From Faecalitalea sp. UBA4312 (GTDB lineage: Bacteria > Bacillota_I > Bacilli_A > Erysipelotrichales > Erysipelotrichaceae), in the NCBI GenBank assembly GCA_002394635.1, contig DGUK01000040.1, positions 1-14,060 on the forward strand: a stretch of DNA of 14,060 bases. The letters run 5' to 3'. The position numbers were made by a program, and so were the translations under genes. Numbering within the stretch: the first letter of the stretch is position 1; each line of letters opens with the position of its first letter. The notes below the pieces were generated by a model. The model saw only the letters and a program-made list of their open reading frames with translations. It had not been told where the DNA came from and ran no database searches. Below, piece by piece: positions 6,050-12,938 of the stretch.

Positions 6050-7309
6050 ATGGGAGTACTGAATTATATTTTAGGAATGGGTGCATCCGTTGTGATGCCG
6101 ATCATCATCACAATTCTGGGGATGATCCTTGGTCAGAAATTTTCAAAAGCGTTCCGTGCCGGTTTGACGATCGGTATCGGTTTTATCGGAATCAATCTGG
6201 TTGTCGGTCTGATGGGACAATATATTACACCAGCTACACAGGCGATGATAACTCGCTTTGGATTATCCTTGGAAGTCATGGATGTTGGATGGCCGGTGAG
6301 TTCATCCATTGCCTTTGCGACCAATATCGTACCATTTGTGTTTATTACATGCTTTGTATTGAATATCGTGATGCTGGCGTTGAATCTGACAAAAACGTTA
6401 AACATCGATATCTGGAATTACTGGCACTTTATTTTGACCGGTTCTTTGGTTCAGTTTATGACAGGAAGCATGATTCTAGGCGTGATTGCTTCCGGTATTA
6501 CCTTCGTTGTTATTATGAAGTTTGCTGATATGACAGCACCGCTTGTACAGGATTATTTCGGATTACCGGGTGTTTCTTTACCACATACAGAAACAGTCAG
6601 CTGGGCACCGGTCTTCATCCTTTTGGATAAAGTTTACGATAAGATCCCAGGTTTAAACAAACTCAATTTCAACGGAGATACCATTGCCGATAAGCTGGGA
6701 TTCTTAGGCGAACCAATGATCCTAGGTGTGATCCTGGGAGCCGGGATCGGGTTGTTAGCCGGTCTTGATATTGCCGGTGTTGTGGCTCTGGCTGTGAATA
6801 TGGCGGCAGTTATGTTTATCCTGCCACGAATGGTTTCTATCTTGATGGAAGGCTTGATGCCGTTAAGTGAAGATGCCAAAGAATTTATGAATAAGCGATT
6901 TCCTGGAAAAGAAGTATACATTGGGATGGATGCTGCCATTGCGACAGGCTCACCGATGGTTATCTCCAGTGCCTTGATCATGATTCCGATTACTTTATTG
7001 TTGAGTCTGATCCTTCCTGGAAATAAGGTCATGCCGTTAGTTGACTTTTCTACCATTCCATTCTTTATGATCTGGCCGGTTGTTGCCAGTAAAGGAAACC
7101 TTGTCCGTGCTTTGATTTCGGGAACATTGATGATGATCTGTATTCTGTATATCGCAACTGATCTGGCACCAACGGTTACAGCCATCGCAAAATCCGTAAA
7201 CTTTGCCTTCCCGGAAGGAGCTACCTATGTATCCTCCTTGGATATCGGAGCACATCTGGTGCCATATATCATTGCTAAGATTCTGTCTCTGTTTGGCGGA
7301 CTTGTATAA
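6050..7309 (+). CDS. PTS EIIC component, galactitol (EIIC-GAT) family permease
   Basis: A 419-residue membrane protein forming the sugar channel of the PTS complex. It begins MGVLNYILGMGASVVMPIII, as GatC-type EIIC proteins do, and has many hydrophobic helices. A conserved central region reads FGLPGVSLPHTETVSW (about 185-200) and is followed by a charged cytoplasmic loop (DKVYDKIPGLNKLNFNGD). Downstream segments LGEPMILGVILGAGIG and GMDAAIATGSPMV are also typical. The family carries galactitol and, in many gut Bacillota, other polyols or unidentified sugars, so the GAT family does not fix the substrate. An AAAGGAA ribosome binding site starts just after the EIIB stop. Length is slightly below the E. 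coli GatC. Confidence 0.9.
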   Translation: MGVLNYILGMGASVVMPIIITILGMILGQKFSKAFRAGLTIGIGFIGINLVVGLMGQYITPATQAMITRFGLSLEVMDVGWPVSSSIAFATNIVPFVFITCFVLNIVMLALNLTKTLNIDIWNYWHFILTGSLVQFMTGSMILGVIASGITFVVIMKFADMTAPLVQDYFGLPGVSLPHTETVSWAPVFILLDKVYDKIPGLNKLNFNGDTIADKLGFLGEPMILGVILGAGIGLLAGLDIAGVVALAVNMAAVMFILPRMVSILMEGLMPLSEDAKEFMNKRFPGKEVYIGMDAAIATGSPMVISSALIMIPITLLLSLILPGNKVMPLVDFSTIPFFMIWPVVASKGNLVRALISGTLMMICILYIATDLAPTVTAIAKSVNFAFPEGATYVSSLDIGAHLVPYIIAKILSLFGGLV

Positions 7310-7323
7310 GAAAGGATCCATTT

Positions 7324-7977
7324 ATGTTATTAGAACAAGAAAGAAAGAAAGTTATTGAAATTGCGTTAACGATCCAGCGTTTGAAACTGATTCCATTAAC
7401 GTTCGGAAATTTCAGTTTAAGAGATCCGGAAACCGCATATATCTGTATTACACCAAGTGGTATGCCATATGAAACGCTGCACCCATCGGATATCGTTGTT
7501 GTGGATGAAAACAATCAGATCGTGGATGGAGAAAGAAGACCTTCCATTGAATTGCCGATGCATACGGCAATCTATCGAAAAAGAAAGGATGTAAACGGCA
7601 TTGTGCATACCCACTCCACCTTCTGTACAGCCTGGGCGTGTCGAGATATTGAAGGAATGCCTTGTATTACATCGGAAGCCGCAGACCTTGTCGGTGGCCA
7701 GGTCAAGTTAGCCAGGTTCTGTATGCCTGGATCTTCGGAACTGGCAGAAGTCACCAGTGATGCACTAGGGGATAAGGATAAAGCGGTATTGATGGGAAAT
7801 CATGGAGCCATCTGTGTCGATGATAATATCGATAAGGCATTAAAGGATGCCATTGTACTGGAAGAAAGTGCAAAGGTAGCCTATTATGCCTTCCAGATGG
7901 GAAATGTAAACATTCTGGAAGATCAGGTGGCTGAATTCATGCGTAAAGATACAGAGAAGAATTACGGACAACAATAG
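7324..7977 (+). CDS. Class II aldolase/adducin family protein (L-fuculose-1-phosphate aldolase-like)
   Basis: A 217-residue zinc aldolase expected to split a ketose 1-phosphate into DHAP and an aldehyde. Its length equals that of FucA. Active-site residues are in place: phosphate-binding TFGNFS (26-31) and TPSG (43-46); catalytic Glu E76 in SIELPMHTAIYR; zinc ligands H95 and H97 in VHTHS; and H160 in GNHGAICVD. These match FucA Glu73, His92, His94 and His155. RhaD, AraD and other ketose-phosphate aldolases or epimerases share this pattern, so the substrate is set by context only. The gene sits between the PTS permease and the dehydrogenase, which fits use on the keto product made by the dehydrogenase. 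AAAGGA (7311-7316) is its ribosome binding site. Confidence 0.88.
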   Translation: MLLEQERKKVIEIALTIQRLKLIPLTFGNFSLRDPETAYICITPSGMPYETLHPSDIVVVDENNQIVDGERRPSIELPMHTAIYRKRKDVNGIVHTHSTFCTAWACRDIEGMPCITSEAADLVGGQVKLARFCMPGSSELAEVTSDALGDKDKAVLMGNHGAICVDDNIDKALKDAIVLEESAKVAYYAFQMGNVNILEDQVAEFMRKDTEKNYGQQ

Positions 7978-7989
7978 GAGGAAATGAAA

Positions 7990-9051
7990 ATGCAGAAAAA
8001 GATGAAAGCACAGATGTTCTATGCGCCGGGAGATGTACGTTTTGAAGAAACTGATGTTCCAACCATAGGCGATAGTGAAATATTGGTTAAGGTCCGCGCT
8101 GCGTTAACTTGCGGGACAGATTTGAAAACATATCGCCGTGGGCATCCGACAATTATTCAGCACACACCATCTACATTTGGGCATGAATTTGCCAGCGATG
8201 TTGTCGCTGTAGGAAAAAATGTCACCAAATTCAAGGTGGGCGACCGTGTCGTGGGAGCCAATACAGCACCTTGTTATGAATGTGAGCATTGTAAAAATAA
8301 ACAGTACAGCTTATGTGATAACCTGGAATATCTGAACGGAGCTTTCAGTGAATATGTTGCTGTTCCGGAACGTTTATTGAAATACAATTTTTATAAGATT
8401 CCGGAAAATCTGCCTTATGAATATGCCGCTTTACTGGAACCGCTGGCTTGTGCCGTACATGGATTTGATTCCATTCCGGCAAAAGTCGGAGACTATGTTG
8501 TTGTCATTGGGGCCGGTCCGATCGGTCTGATGTTCATGGATCTATTAAACCTGCATGGATGCCGTGTTATTGCAGCTGATTTGAGTGATTACCGTTTGGG
8601 ATTATCTAAAAAATTCGGTGCCTTTGCGACCGTCAATGCCGGTGCTGAAGACTATATTGAGCAGGTAAAAGCGCTGACGGAAGGAAAAGGACCACAAATC
8701 GTTGTTGAAGCGACAGGTTTCCCGGAAGCATGGGAAAACGCATTTGACATGGCAAGACCAGGAGCGACCGTATTATGCTTCGGTGGAACCAAAGCCGGAT
8801 CCAAGGTGACCTTTGACTGTAAGAAGTTTCACTATAGCGAGATTACATTAAAAGGGGTGTATCATCATACTCCATACCACGTACAGTGGGCGCTGCGTTT
8901 ACTGTCCAGCGGACAGATCGATGGAAGTAAGTACATCAGTGGTTATTATCCGCTGGAAAAAACCATCGATGCACTCGAAAGCATCGGTCGGCAGGAGGGG
9001 ATAAAATATGTCATTCTGCCGAATGGGACCAAGGAAGACCTGAAAAAATAA
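7990..9051 (+). CDS. Zinc-dependent medium-chain polyol(-phosphate) dehydrogenase
   Basis: A 353-residue medium-chain dehydrogenase/reductase of the sorbitol/threonine dehydrogenase and GatD type. It should oxidise the PTS-made polyol phosphate to a ketose phosphate using NAD(P). Catalytic zinc ligands are C41 (in TCGTDLK), H65 and E66 (FGHEF), with E150 in the LLEPLACAVHG segment. The structural zinc lobe is complete: C95, C98, C101 and C109. The Rossmann motif is GAGPIG (174-179), and an acidic residue at the end of the second strand (AADLSD, D193) favours NAD over NADP. The start at 7990 is preferred because AGGAGG (7976-7981) lies 8 bases from it but only 2 from the in-frame ATG at 7984; the protein could be two residues longer. 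Last gene of the PTS operon. Confidence 0.88.
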   Translation: MQKKMKAQMFYAPGDVRFEETDVPTIGDSEILVKVRAALTCGTDLKTYRRGHPTIIQHTPSTFGHEFASDVVAVGKNVTKFKVGDRVVGANTAPCYECEHCKNKQYSLCDNLEYLNGAFSEYVAVPERLLKYNFYKIPENLPYEYAALLEPLACAVHGFDSIPAKVGDYVVVIGAGPIGLMFMDLLNLHGCRVIAADLSDYRLGLSKKFGAFATVNAGAEDYIEQVKALTEGKGPQIVVEATGFPEAWENAFDMARPGATVLCFGGTKAGSKVTFDCKKFHYSEITLKGVYHHTPYHVQWALRLLSSGQIDGSKYISGYYPLEKTIDALESIGRQEGIKYVILPNGTKEDLKK

Positions 9052-9090
9052 AATAACGGATCAAAAGGACCTAATTTAACATATTTTTAG

Positions 9091-9128
9091 AAATGACTGG
9101 CCTTCCATAAAAGGAAAGCCAGTCGTTT
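9091..9128 (+). terminator. Probable operon terminator hairpin between dehydrogenase and regulator genes
   Basis: A long hairpin: AAATGACTGGC (9091-9101) pairs with GCCAGTCGTTT (9118-9128, one T-G wobble). After one C/A mismatch, TTCC (9103-9106) pairs with GGAA (9113-9116) around an ATAAAA loop. The T tract is short and is followed by GATATAAT, so termination may be partial. Its 3' arm forms the -35 side of the regulator promoter. Confidence 0.55.
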
Positions 9129-9136
9129 GATATAAT
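9128..9136 (+). promoter_or_regulatory. Extended -10 promoter of the PRD regulator gene
   Basis: A perfect TATAAT (9131-9136) is preceded by TGA (9128-9130), an extended -10. No consensus -35 is present at 16-18 bp, where the sequence is part of the terminator hairpin. The start point would be near 9143, with an AGAGGTG ribosome binding site at 9152-9158. It would give modest constitutive expression of the regulator. Confidence 0.55.
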
Positions 9137-9163
9137 AAAAATATACATAACAGAGGTGTCTAT

Positions 9164-11179
9164 ATGGATTATCGTGGCAATATCATCATAAAGAAGCTGA
9201 TGAAAGAAAAAGAGATGAGCATGGAAGCTCTATCTTTGCTCCTGCATACGACACTTAGAAATACGCAGCATTTGATCTATGAATTGAATGAGGACCTGCG
9301 TGTCCATAATTTACCTATTCTGATCATTGATCATGAGAATTGTGTCCGTTTTTCCAATGAGTATGAAAGTATATCCAAAGATCTACAATATTTTCTGATC
9401 CACAACAATTTTTATACGTATCGTCTGACAAAAGATGAAAGACGTACCATTATCGCTATGATCCTGTTAAACAGCACGACATATGTGACGGCCAATGAAC
9501 TGTCGGAGCATCTGCAGACAAGCCGTTCAACGATCTTAATGGATGTCAATGAAATCAAGAAGTATTTTGACAGTCGACAGATCCAGTTAGTTTCCCGTAT
9601 CAGTAAAGGATATATCGTAGACCAGAAAGAACGAACGATCCGTGCTGAAATTCTGCATTTACTGGAGCTGAATTTTAACCATTCCATGTATGTGGAATAT
9701 GACACATACTGGCATTTTCTGATCAGAGAGATCATTAGTGAAGATATTTTGCCAAAACTTTCAGATATTGTCGATCAGGTAGAGAAGGAATGCGGATATA
9801 TCCTTTCCGATTTCTCCTTCAGTGAAACGGTGTATGAATACTTGATCATGATCTCTCGTCTGAAGAAAGGAAGAGTCATTGAAGATACGTATGCAAAGGA
9901 TATTCTGAAGAGCTCAAAATACAGGCTGAGCCAAGGAATTGCCATGCAGATCCAAAAGGAATGGGATATTGAAGTACCGGAAGCGGAAATAAAAAATATG
10001 ATCCAACGGTTTCGAGAAAAGAGTTATGTATACAGCTATACGAAAAATCTATCGGAAATTGCCATGCCGGTATTGATCGGGGAAGCTATCTTCCAGATAA
10101 CCAATCGGTTTCAGTTGAATTTTTATCTGGATAATCACTTATACGATGTATTGGTGGATCATATGAAATCAGCTGTATATCGTACGCGGAACCATGAGGT
10201 GTTACATAATCCTTTTACACAGAATATCAAAGATAAATACCCGGAAATCTTTTCTGTGGTCAAAGAAGAAATGAAGCCGTTGGAAAGATATGTCAATCAA
10301 CCATTTAACGATGACGAGATTGCGTTTCTGGTCATGTATTTTGGTGCGATGTATGAAAAACAGAAAGTAGATACCCAAGTCAAACAGCGTGTTCGTGTCT
10401 TGCTGGTTACTAAATTAGGACGAGGCGTTCAACAGCTGATCCGCGGAAAACTGGAATCCCTAAAAGAATTAATTGAATTTATTGATGGGGATACAGCCCA
10501 TCGGCTTAACAAAGAAGATTTGATGGATCAGCAGATCGATCTGATCATTTCCAGTGAAGATGTGAAGTCTTTTGGTATTCCGTATGTGAATATTGATGGT
10601 CCTGTTTTATCCGAAGAAGACATTCGCAATATACGCATCGAGGCTTTGAAGATTCTTGATGAAAAACACCAGCAGAACCAGACTCGGCAAATGCAGGCCC
10701 GGATCCGTAAGCCCGCAAAAAAGCACAGTGTTTCTTCTTCCTATTTGAAGCCGGAAAGTGTTGTGTTGGACTATTGTGCCAAAGACTGGCGGGATGTGGT
10801 GCGAAAAGCCGGCCAGCTTTTATATCAGACAGGTGCTGTCAAACAGACATATATCGAAAGCATGATCACAACGATTGAAAAAAACGGTGGCGAGGAAAAC
10901 AGCTACATTGCCATTTCACAGGATACGATCATGCCCCATGCCGATCCGGCTGACGGGGCAGTCTATGATGCGATGAGCCTGGTACGGCTCAGCCAGCCTG
11001 TACGGTTTGGAAACATCTGGGTAAAATACGTTGCTGCAATCAGTGTCTTAAGTTCAGACAGTATCAATGACTTTGTGTTTACATTGATCAATATCTTTCA
11101 CGATGAAGAAATTGTGGAATATATGGATACCTTGGATACACCACGTCAAATGTATGAATTTGTGACAGGATTAATATGA
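9164..11179 (+). CDS. PRD-domain transcriptional activator (MtlR/LicR type) with EIIB- and EIIA-like domains
   Basis: A 671-residue regulator that senses PTS phosphorylation state. Predicted order: an N-terminal winged HTH (about 5-65); a second, Mga-type HTH (about 88-135, VTANELSEHLQTSRSTILMDV); PRD1 (about 190-290); PRD2 (about 295-400); a degenerate EIIB-GAT-like domain (about 408-480); a linker; and an EIIA type 2 domain (about 530-671). The EIIA histidine is intact (H592 in IMPHADP), as is the first PRD2 histidine (H333 in LVDHMKSAVYR). The second PRD2 site is Tyr (Y392 in FLVMYFGAMYE). The expected PRD1 histidine is replaced (LIMISRLKKGR, about 228-237). The EIIB cysteine is replaced by Thr (T416 in LLVTKLGRG). 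Two HTHs plus EII domains mark a DNA-binding activator rather than a BglG antiterminator. It most likely activates the upstream PTS operon. Confidence 0.9.
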   Translation: MDYRGNIIIKKLMKEKEMSMEALSLLLHTTLRNTQHLIYELNEDLRVHNLPILIIDHENCVRFSNEYESISKDLQYFLIHNNFYTYRLTKDERRTIIAMILLNSTTYVTANELSEHLQTSRSTILMDVNEIKKYFDSRQIQLVSRISKGYIVDQKERTIRAEILHLLELNFNHSMYVEYDTYWHFLIREIISEDILPKLSDIVDQVEKECGYILSDFSFSETVYEYLIMISRLKKGRVIEDTYAKDILKSSKYRLSQGIAMQIQKEWDIEVPEAEIKNMIQRFREKSYVYSYTKNLSEIAMPVLIGEAIFQITNRFQLNFYLDNHLYDVLVDHMKSAVYRTRNHEVLHNPFTQNIKDKYPEIFSVVKEEMKPLERYVNQPFNDDEIAFLVMYFGAMYEKQKVDTQVKQRVRVLLVTKLGRGVQQLIRGKLESLKELIEFIDGDTAHRLNKEDLMDQQIDLIISSEDVKSFGIPYVNIDGPVLSEEDIRNIRIEALKILDEKHQQNQTRQMQARIRKPAKKHSVSSSYLKPESVVLDYCAKDWRDVVRKAGQLLYQTGAVKQTYIESMITTIEKNGGEENSYIAISQDTIMPHADPADGAVYDAMSLVRLSQPVRFGNIWVKYVAAISVLSSDSINDFVFTLINIFHDEEIVEYMDTLDTPRQMYEFVTGLI

Positions 11180-11187
11180 GGAAATGA

Positions 11188-11709
11188 ATGAAGAAATCAG
11201 AAAAAAGATTTATCAGTGAATATGAGAATAAAGAAGTGTACGTACGGGAATATATCAAAGCCAGCTTAAAAAGAAATATGCAAGTGAAGATGGTCTGCAG
11301 CATGGTAACTTTCGTCTGTGCAGCTATACTGATTGGTATGCGTCTTCATCTGACATTGGCTGTATTGTTGCTGGTGGTAGGGGTATATCTTGTGATTGAT
11401 AATTATTATCTGTCGGTCAGCCGTCATGTAAAGAAAACCCTGCGGCAGTATCAAAGAATATATGGAACCGTGAATGTGCATGTCAAAGCCTGTGCATCGG
11501 ACAATGGTCTGGAATATACCATAAATGAAAACAGAAAACAGTATTCGTATGAGGAAATTGTCCGGGTGGAAGGAACAGAGCATTTAATTGTGTTTGTCGC
11601 AAAGGACGGCATTGTTCCTTTTTTAAGGGATTCCTTTTCCGCTTCAAACAAACAGGCCTTAAAAACCTTTATCACAAAAAAAGGAAGACAAGCCAAAAAC
11701 ATTGAATAA
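11188..11709 (+). CDS. YcxB-like small membrane protein
   Basis: A 173-residue protein with a basic cytoplasmic N-terminus, two adjacent transmembrane helices (about 34-52 and 53-72), a basic stretch, and a C-terminal soluble domain (about 100-165). The soluble domain has the pattern of YcxB-like proteins, including a conserved YSYEEIVRVEGTEHLIVFV stretch and a late hydrophobic/Phe motif. The function of that family is unknown. It starts 8 bases after the regulator stop, with GAGGAA (11178-11183) as ribosome binding site, so it is co-transcribed with the regulator. Whether it has any part in PTS control is not evident from the sequence. No terminator is visible directly after it. Confidence 0.7.
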   Translation: MKKSEKRFISEYENKEVYVREYIKASLKRNMQVKMVCSMVTFVCAAILIGMRLHLTLAVLLLVVGVYLVIDNYYLSVSRHVKKTLRQYQRIYGTVNVHVKACASDNGLEYTINENRKQYSYEEIVRVEGTEHLIVFVAKDGIVPFLRDSFSASNKQALKTFITKKGRQAKNIE

Positions 11710-11716
11710 AAAGCAC

Positions 11717-11738
11717 TGATTTAAAGTTGATTTAAAAT
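11717..11738 (+). repeat. Tandem 11-bp direct repeat upstream of the small ORF
   Basis: Two adjacent 11-base units, TGATTTAAAGT (11717-11727) and TGATTTAAAAT (11728-11738), identical at 10 of 11 positions. The period is one DNA helical turn, and the repeat ends 8 bases before a TATACT -10 box. Such spacing is typical of binding sites for OmpR/PhoB-family response regulators, so this may be a regulated promoter. Confidence 0.5.
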
Positions 11739-11746
11739 AAACCATC

Positions 11747-11752
11747 TATACT
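11747..11752 (+). promoter_or_regulatory. Candidate -10 box of the small ORF unit
   Basis: TATACT matches 5 of 6 -10 positions and lies 30 bases before the small ORF start. The nearest -35-like TTGATT (11727-11732) is only 14 bp away and lies within the direct repeat, so activator help would be needed. Confidence 0.4.
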
Positions 11753-11776
11753 CTCCATAAACAAGGAGGTATTCAG

Positions 11777-11887
11777 ATGAAACACTTTATCAAAGAAATA
11801 ATAAATACATGGTTTGTTAATAATCCGGACTGGAAGCCGGAATTCCGTACGCAGAGCGCGCTGAGCTATCAGAGGGCCTTCTTCTAA
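11777..11887 (+). CDS. Small ORF of 36 residues, unrecognised
   Basis: An open frame of 36 codons with an ideal AAGGAGG ribosome binding site (11763-11769) 7 bases before the ATG. The product begins MKHFIKEIINTWFVNN and ends SYQRAFF. It is slightly basic, has two Trp (12, 19) and a Pro-rich middle (NPDWKPEF, 16-23), and shows no transmembrane helix or signal peptide. I recognise no family. It lies alone between the YcxB-like gene and a convergent gene, with its own candidate promoter and a terminator. It could be a small functional protein, a regulatory peptide, or a leader peptide of an otherwise non-coding RNA. No downstream gene on this strand would benefit from attenuation. Confidence 0.5.
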   Translation: MKHFIKEIINTWFVNNPDWKPEFRTQSALSYQRAFF

Positions 11888-11894
11888 AGGAGGC
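11876..11894 (+). other. Hairpin over the small ORF stop codon that hides an SD-like sequence
   Basis: GCCTTCTT (11876-11883) pairs with AAGGAGGC (11887-11894), one T-G wobble, around the loop CTA. The stop codon lies at the loop. The 3' arm is a perfect Shine-Dalgarno-like AAGGAGG with no suitable start codon behind it. Translating ribosomes reaching the stop would melt the stem. Confidence 0.45.
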
Positions 11895-11905
11895 TGTAGG
11901 GAACC

Positions 11906-11941
11906 AAAAAAGACGGGATGGATTTCCATCCGGTCTTTTTA
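11906..11941. terminator. Bidirectional terminator between the small ORF and the flavoredoxin gene
   Basis: GGATGG (11916-11921) pairs with CCATCC (11926-11931) around an ATTT loop. After one G-G mismatch the stem continues with AAAAGAC / GTCTTTT. An A tract on the left and a T tract on the right let it work on both strands. The TAA stop of the convergent gene (11939-11941) overlaps the T tract. Confidence 0.85.
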
Positions 11942-12880
11942 ACGTTTTCTAGCTTGTTTTTCCTGATTTCGCTTATCGTTGATGATCTTGACGTGTTCAT
12001 CGGTAATCAGGGTCACATCGTTTTCCTTAGCCCAGGCTACACAACCGTTTAATACGGTTTTTAAGAATGGACGTGGCACTTTCACAAAGTTCTTTAAGGC
12101 GTCATCGGTAAATTTGACGGTATCATCCATGCGGTCGGCCGCAAATCGAATGGCACCCAGGTCGGCTTCTTTCGGTGCCGGAATCGGTTCGGAAACCGGC
12201 TTTTTGAAACGCGGAAACGGCGTATACCAGAAATTGGTGGAATCTCTGTATCCGTAGTCTACCGGAATCGGCGGAAAATCGTTTTTGGTCACACCGTTTA
12301 TGATGGCATTGTAATACTTTTCCTTCATCAGAATGTGGTCGATATACAAGATGAAGTGGGCTCCGTATTTTGATGTCAGACCATTGAAATCGTTATAAGG
12401 ACCGTCATAACCATCATCGACATCTTCCGCATGGAACCGGTCGGCATTCTCCAATTCTTTCGCCCAGGTGCATTCAAAGACCTGAAAGGCATCACTGAGA
12501 ATGGCAGGACGATCCGGATCATCTGGGTCGGCGATTCCTTTTTCGGTCTTCCATTTAAAATCTTTCATCTTTTCTTCGGAAGGACCTGGATACCCTAATC
12601 GGACAGCTTCCTTAAAGACAGCCCGGTCATCGGTGATAAAGTTAATGGCACATTTCCCGGTGCGTAATAAGTTGATACAAGTATTGGATGTATTACGGCA
12701 TTCCAGTAACATCGCATATCTTTGTTTTCCGGCAATATAGTAAGGAAAACATAAGGAATATGAACCGACATTGAAGCTTCCATCCGGATTGACCGTGGAG
12801 ATGCACACGGTCGGCATCGGAAAAAAGGAAGAGGTTTGATAAAAATTATCAACAATTCGTAAATCTTTAAATGAATGCAT
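11939..12880 (-). CDS. Flavoredoxin-like flavin reductase family protein with C-terminal helical extension
   Basis: A 313-residue cytosolic flavoprotein. The N-terminal part (about 15-225) fits the flavin reductase-like FMN-binding split barrel, with PMPTVCISTVNPDGSFNVGSYS (22-43) as the conserved flavin-binding start and a later GKCAINF segment (75-81). Flavoredoxins of this size in anaerobes carry electrons or reduce small substrates. The last 65 or so residues (about 250-303) form an extra helical domain, with VPRPFLKTVLNGCVAWAKENDVTLIT (268-293). It resembles the small domain found at the end of protochlorophyllide reductase subunit B and some other redox proteins; that match is from memory and tentative. 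The start has an AGGAGT ribosome binding site (reverse complement of 12889-12894). It lies 58 bases downstream of pyruvate carboxylase and may be read from the same transcript. Confidence 0.8.
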   Translation of the reverse strand: MHSFKDLRIVDNFYQTSSFFPMPTVCISTVNPDGSFNVGSYSLCFPYYIAGKQRYAMLLECRNTSNTCINLLRTGKCAINFITDDRAVFKEAVRLGYPGPSEEKMKDFKWKTEKGIADPDDPDRPAILSDAFQVFECTWAKELENADRFHAEDVDDGYDGPYNDFNGLTSKYGAHFILYIDHILMKEKYYNAIINGVTKNDFPPIPVDYGYRDSTNFWYTPFPRFKKPVSEPIPAPKEADLGAIRFAADRMDDTVKFTDDALKNFVKVPRPFLKTVLNGCVAWAKENDVTLITDEHVKIINDKRNQEKQARKR

Positions 12881-12906
12881 ATTGAATTACTCCTATTCTA
12901 TCACTT

Positions 12907-12935
12907 GAAAAGAGGTTTTCTTTCGAAAACCCCTT
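12907..12935 (-). terminator. Weak terminator or attenuator hairpin after pyruvate carboxylase
   Basis: Read on the minus strand, AAGGGGTTTTC (12935-12925) pairs with GAAAACCTCTT (12920-12910) around a GAAA tetraloop with one mismatch, then a short TTTTC tail. The short U tract suggests incomplete termination, letting some transcription continue into the flavoredoxin gene. Confidence 0.5.
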
Positions 12936-12938
12936 GGC

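Noticed and set aside
6634..7185. Open frame of 183 codons on the minus strand inside the EIIC gene
   Set aside because: It is fully antisense to a clear membrane permease gene, has no ribosome binding site, and its composition (many Ile, Arg, Pro, Ser) is that of an antisense shadow of hydrophobic coding sequence.
7984..7992. ATG at 7984 as the dehydrogenase start
   Set aside because: It is only 2 bases from AGGAGG; the in-frame ATG at 7990 has normal 8-base spacing.
9164..11179. Regulator as a BglG-type RNA antiterminator
   Set aside because: There is no N-terminal CAT RNA-binding domain; two HTH domains and EIIB/EIIA-like domains mark a DNA-binding activator.
11918..12052. ATG-started frame behind the second AAGGAGG after the small ORF
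   Set aside because: The start is about 25 bases from the Shine-Dalgarno-like sequence, lies inside the terminator stem, and the frame runs antisense through the end of the flavoredoxin gene.
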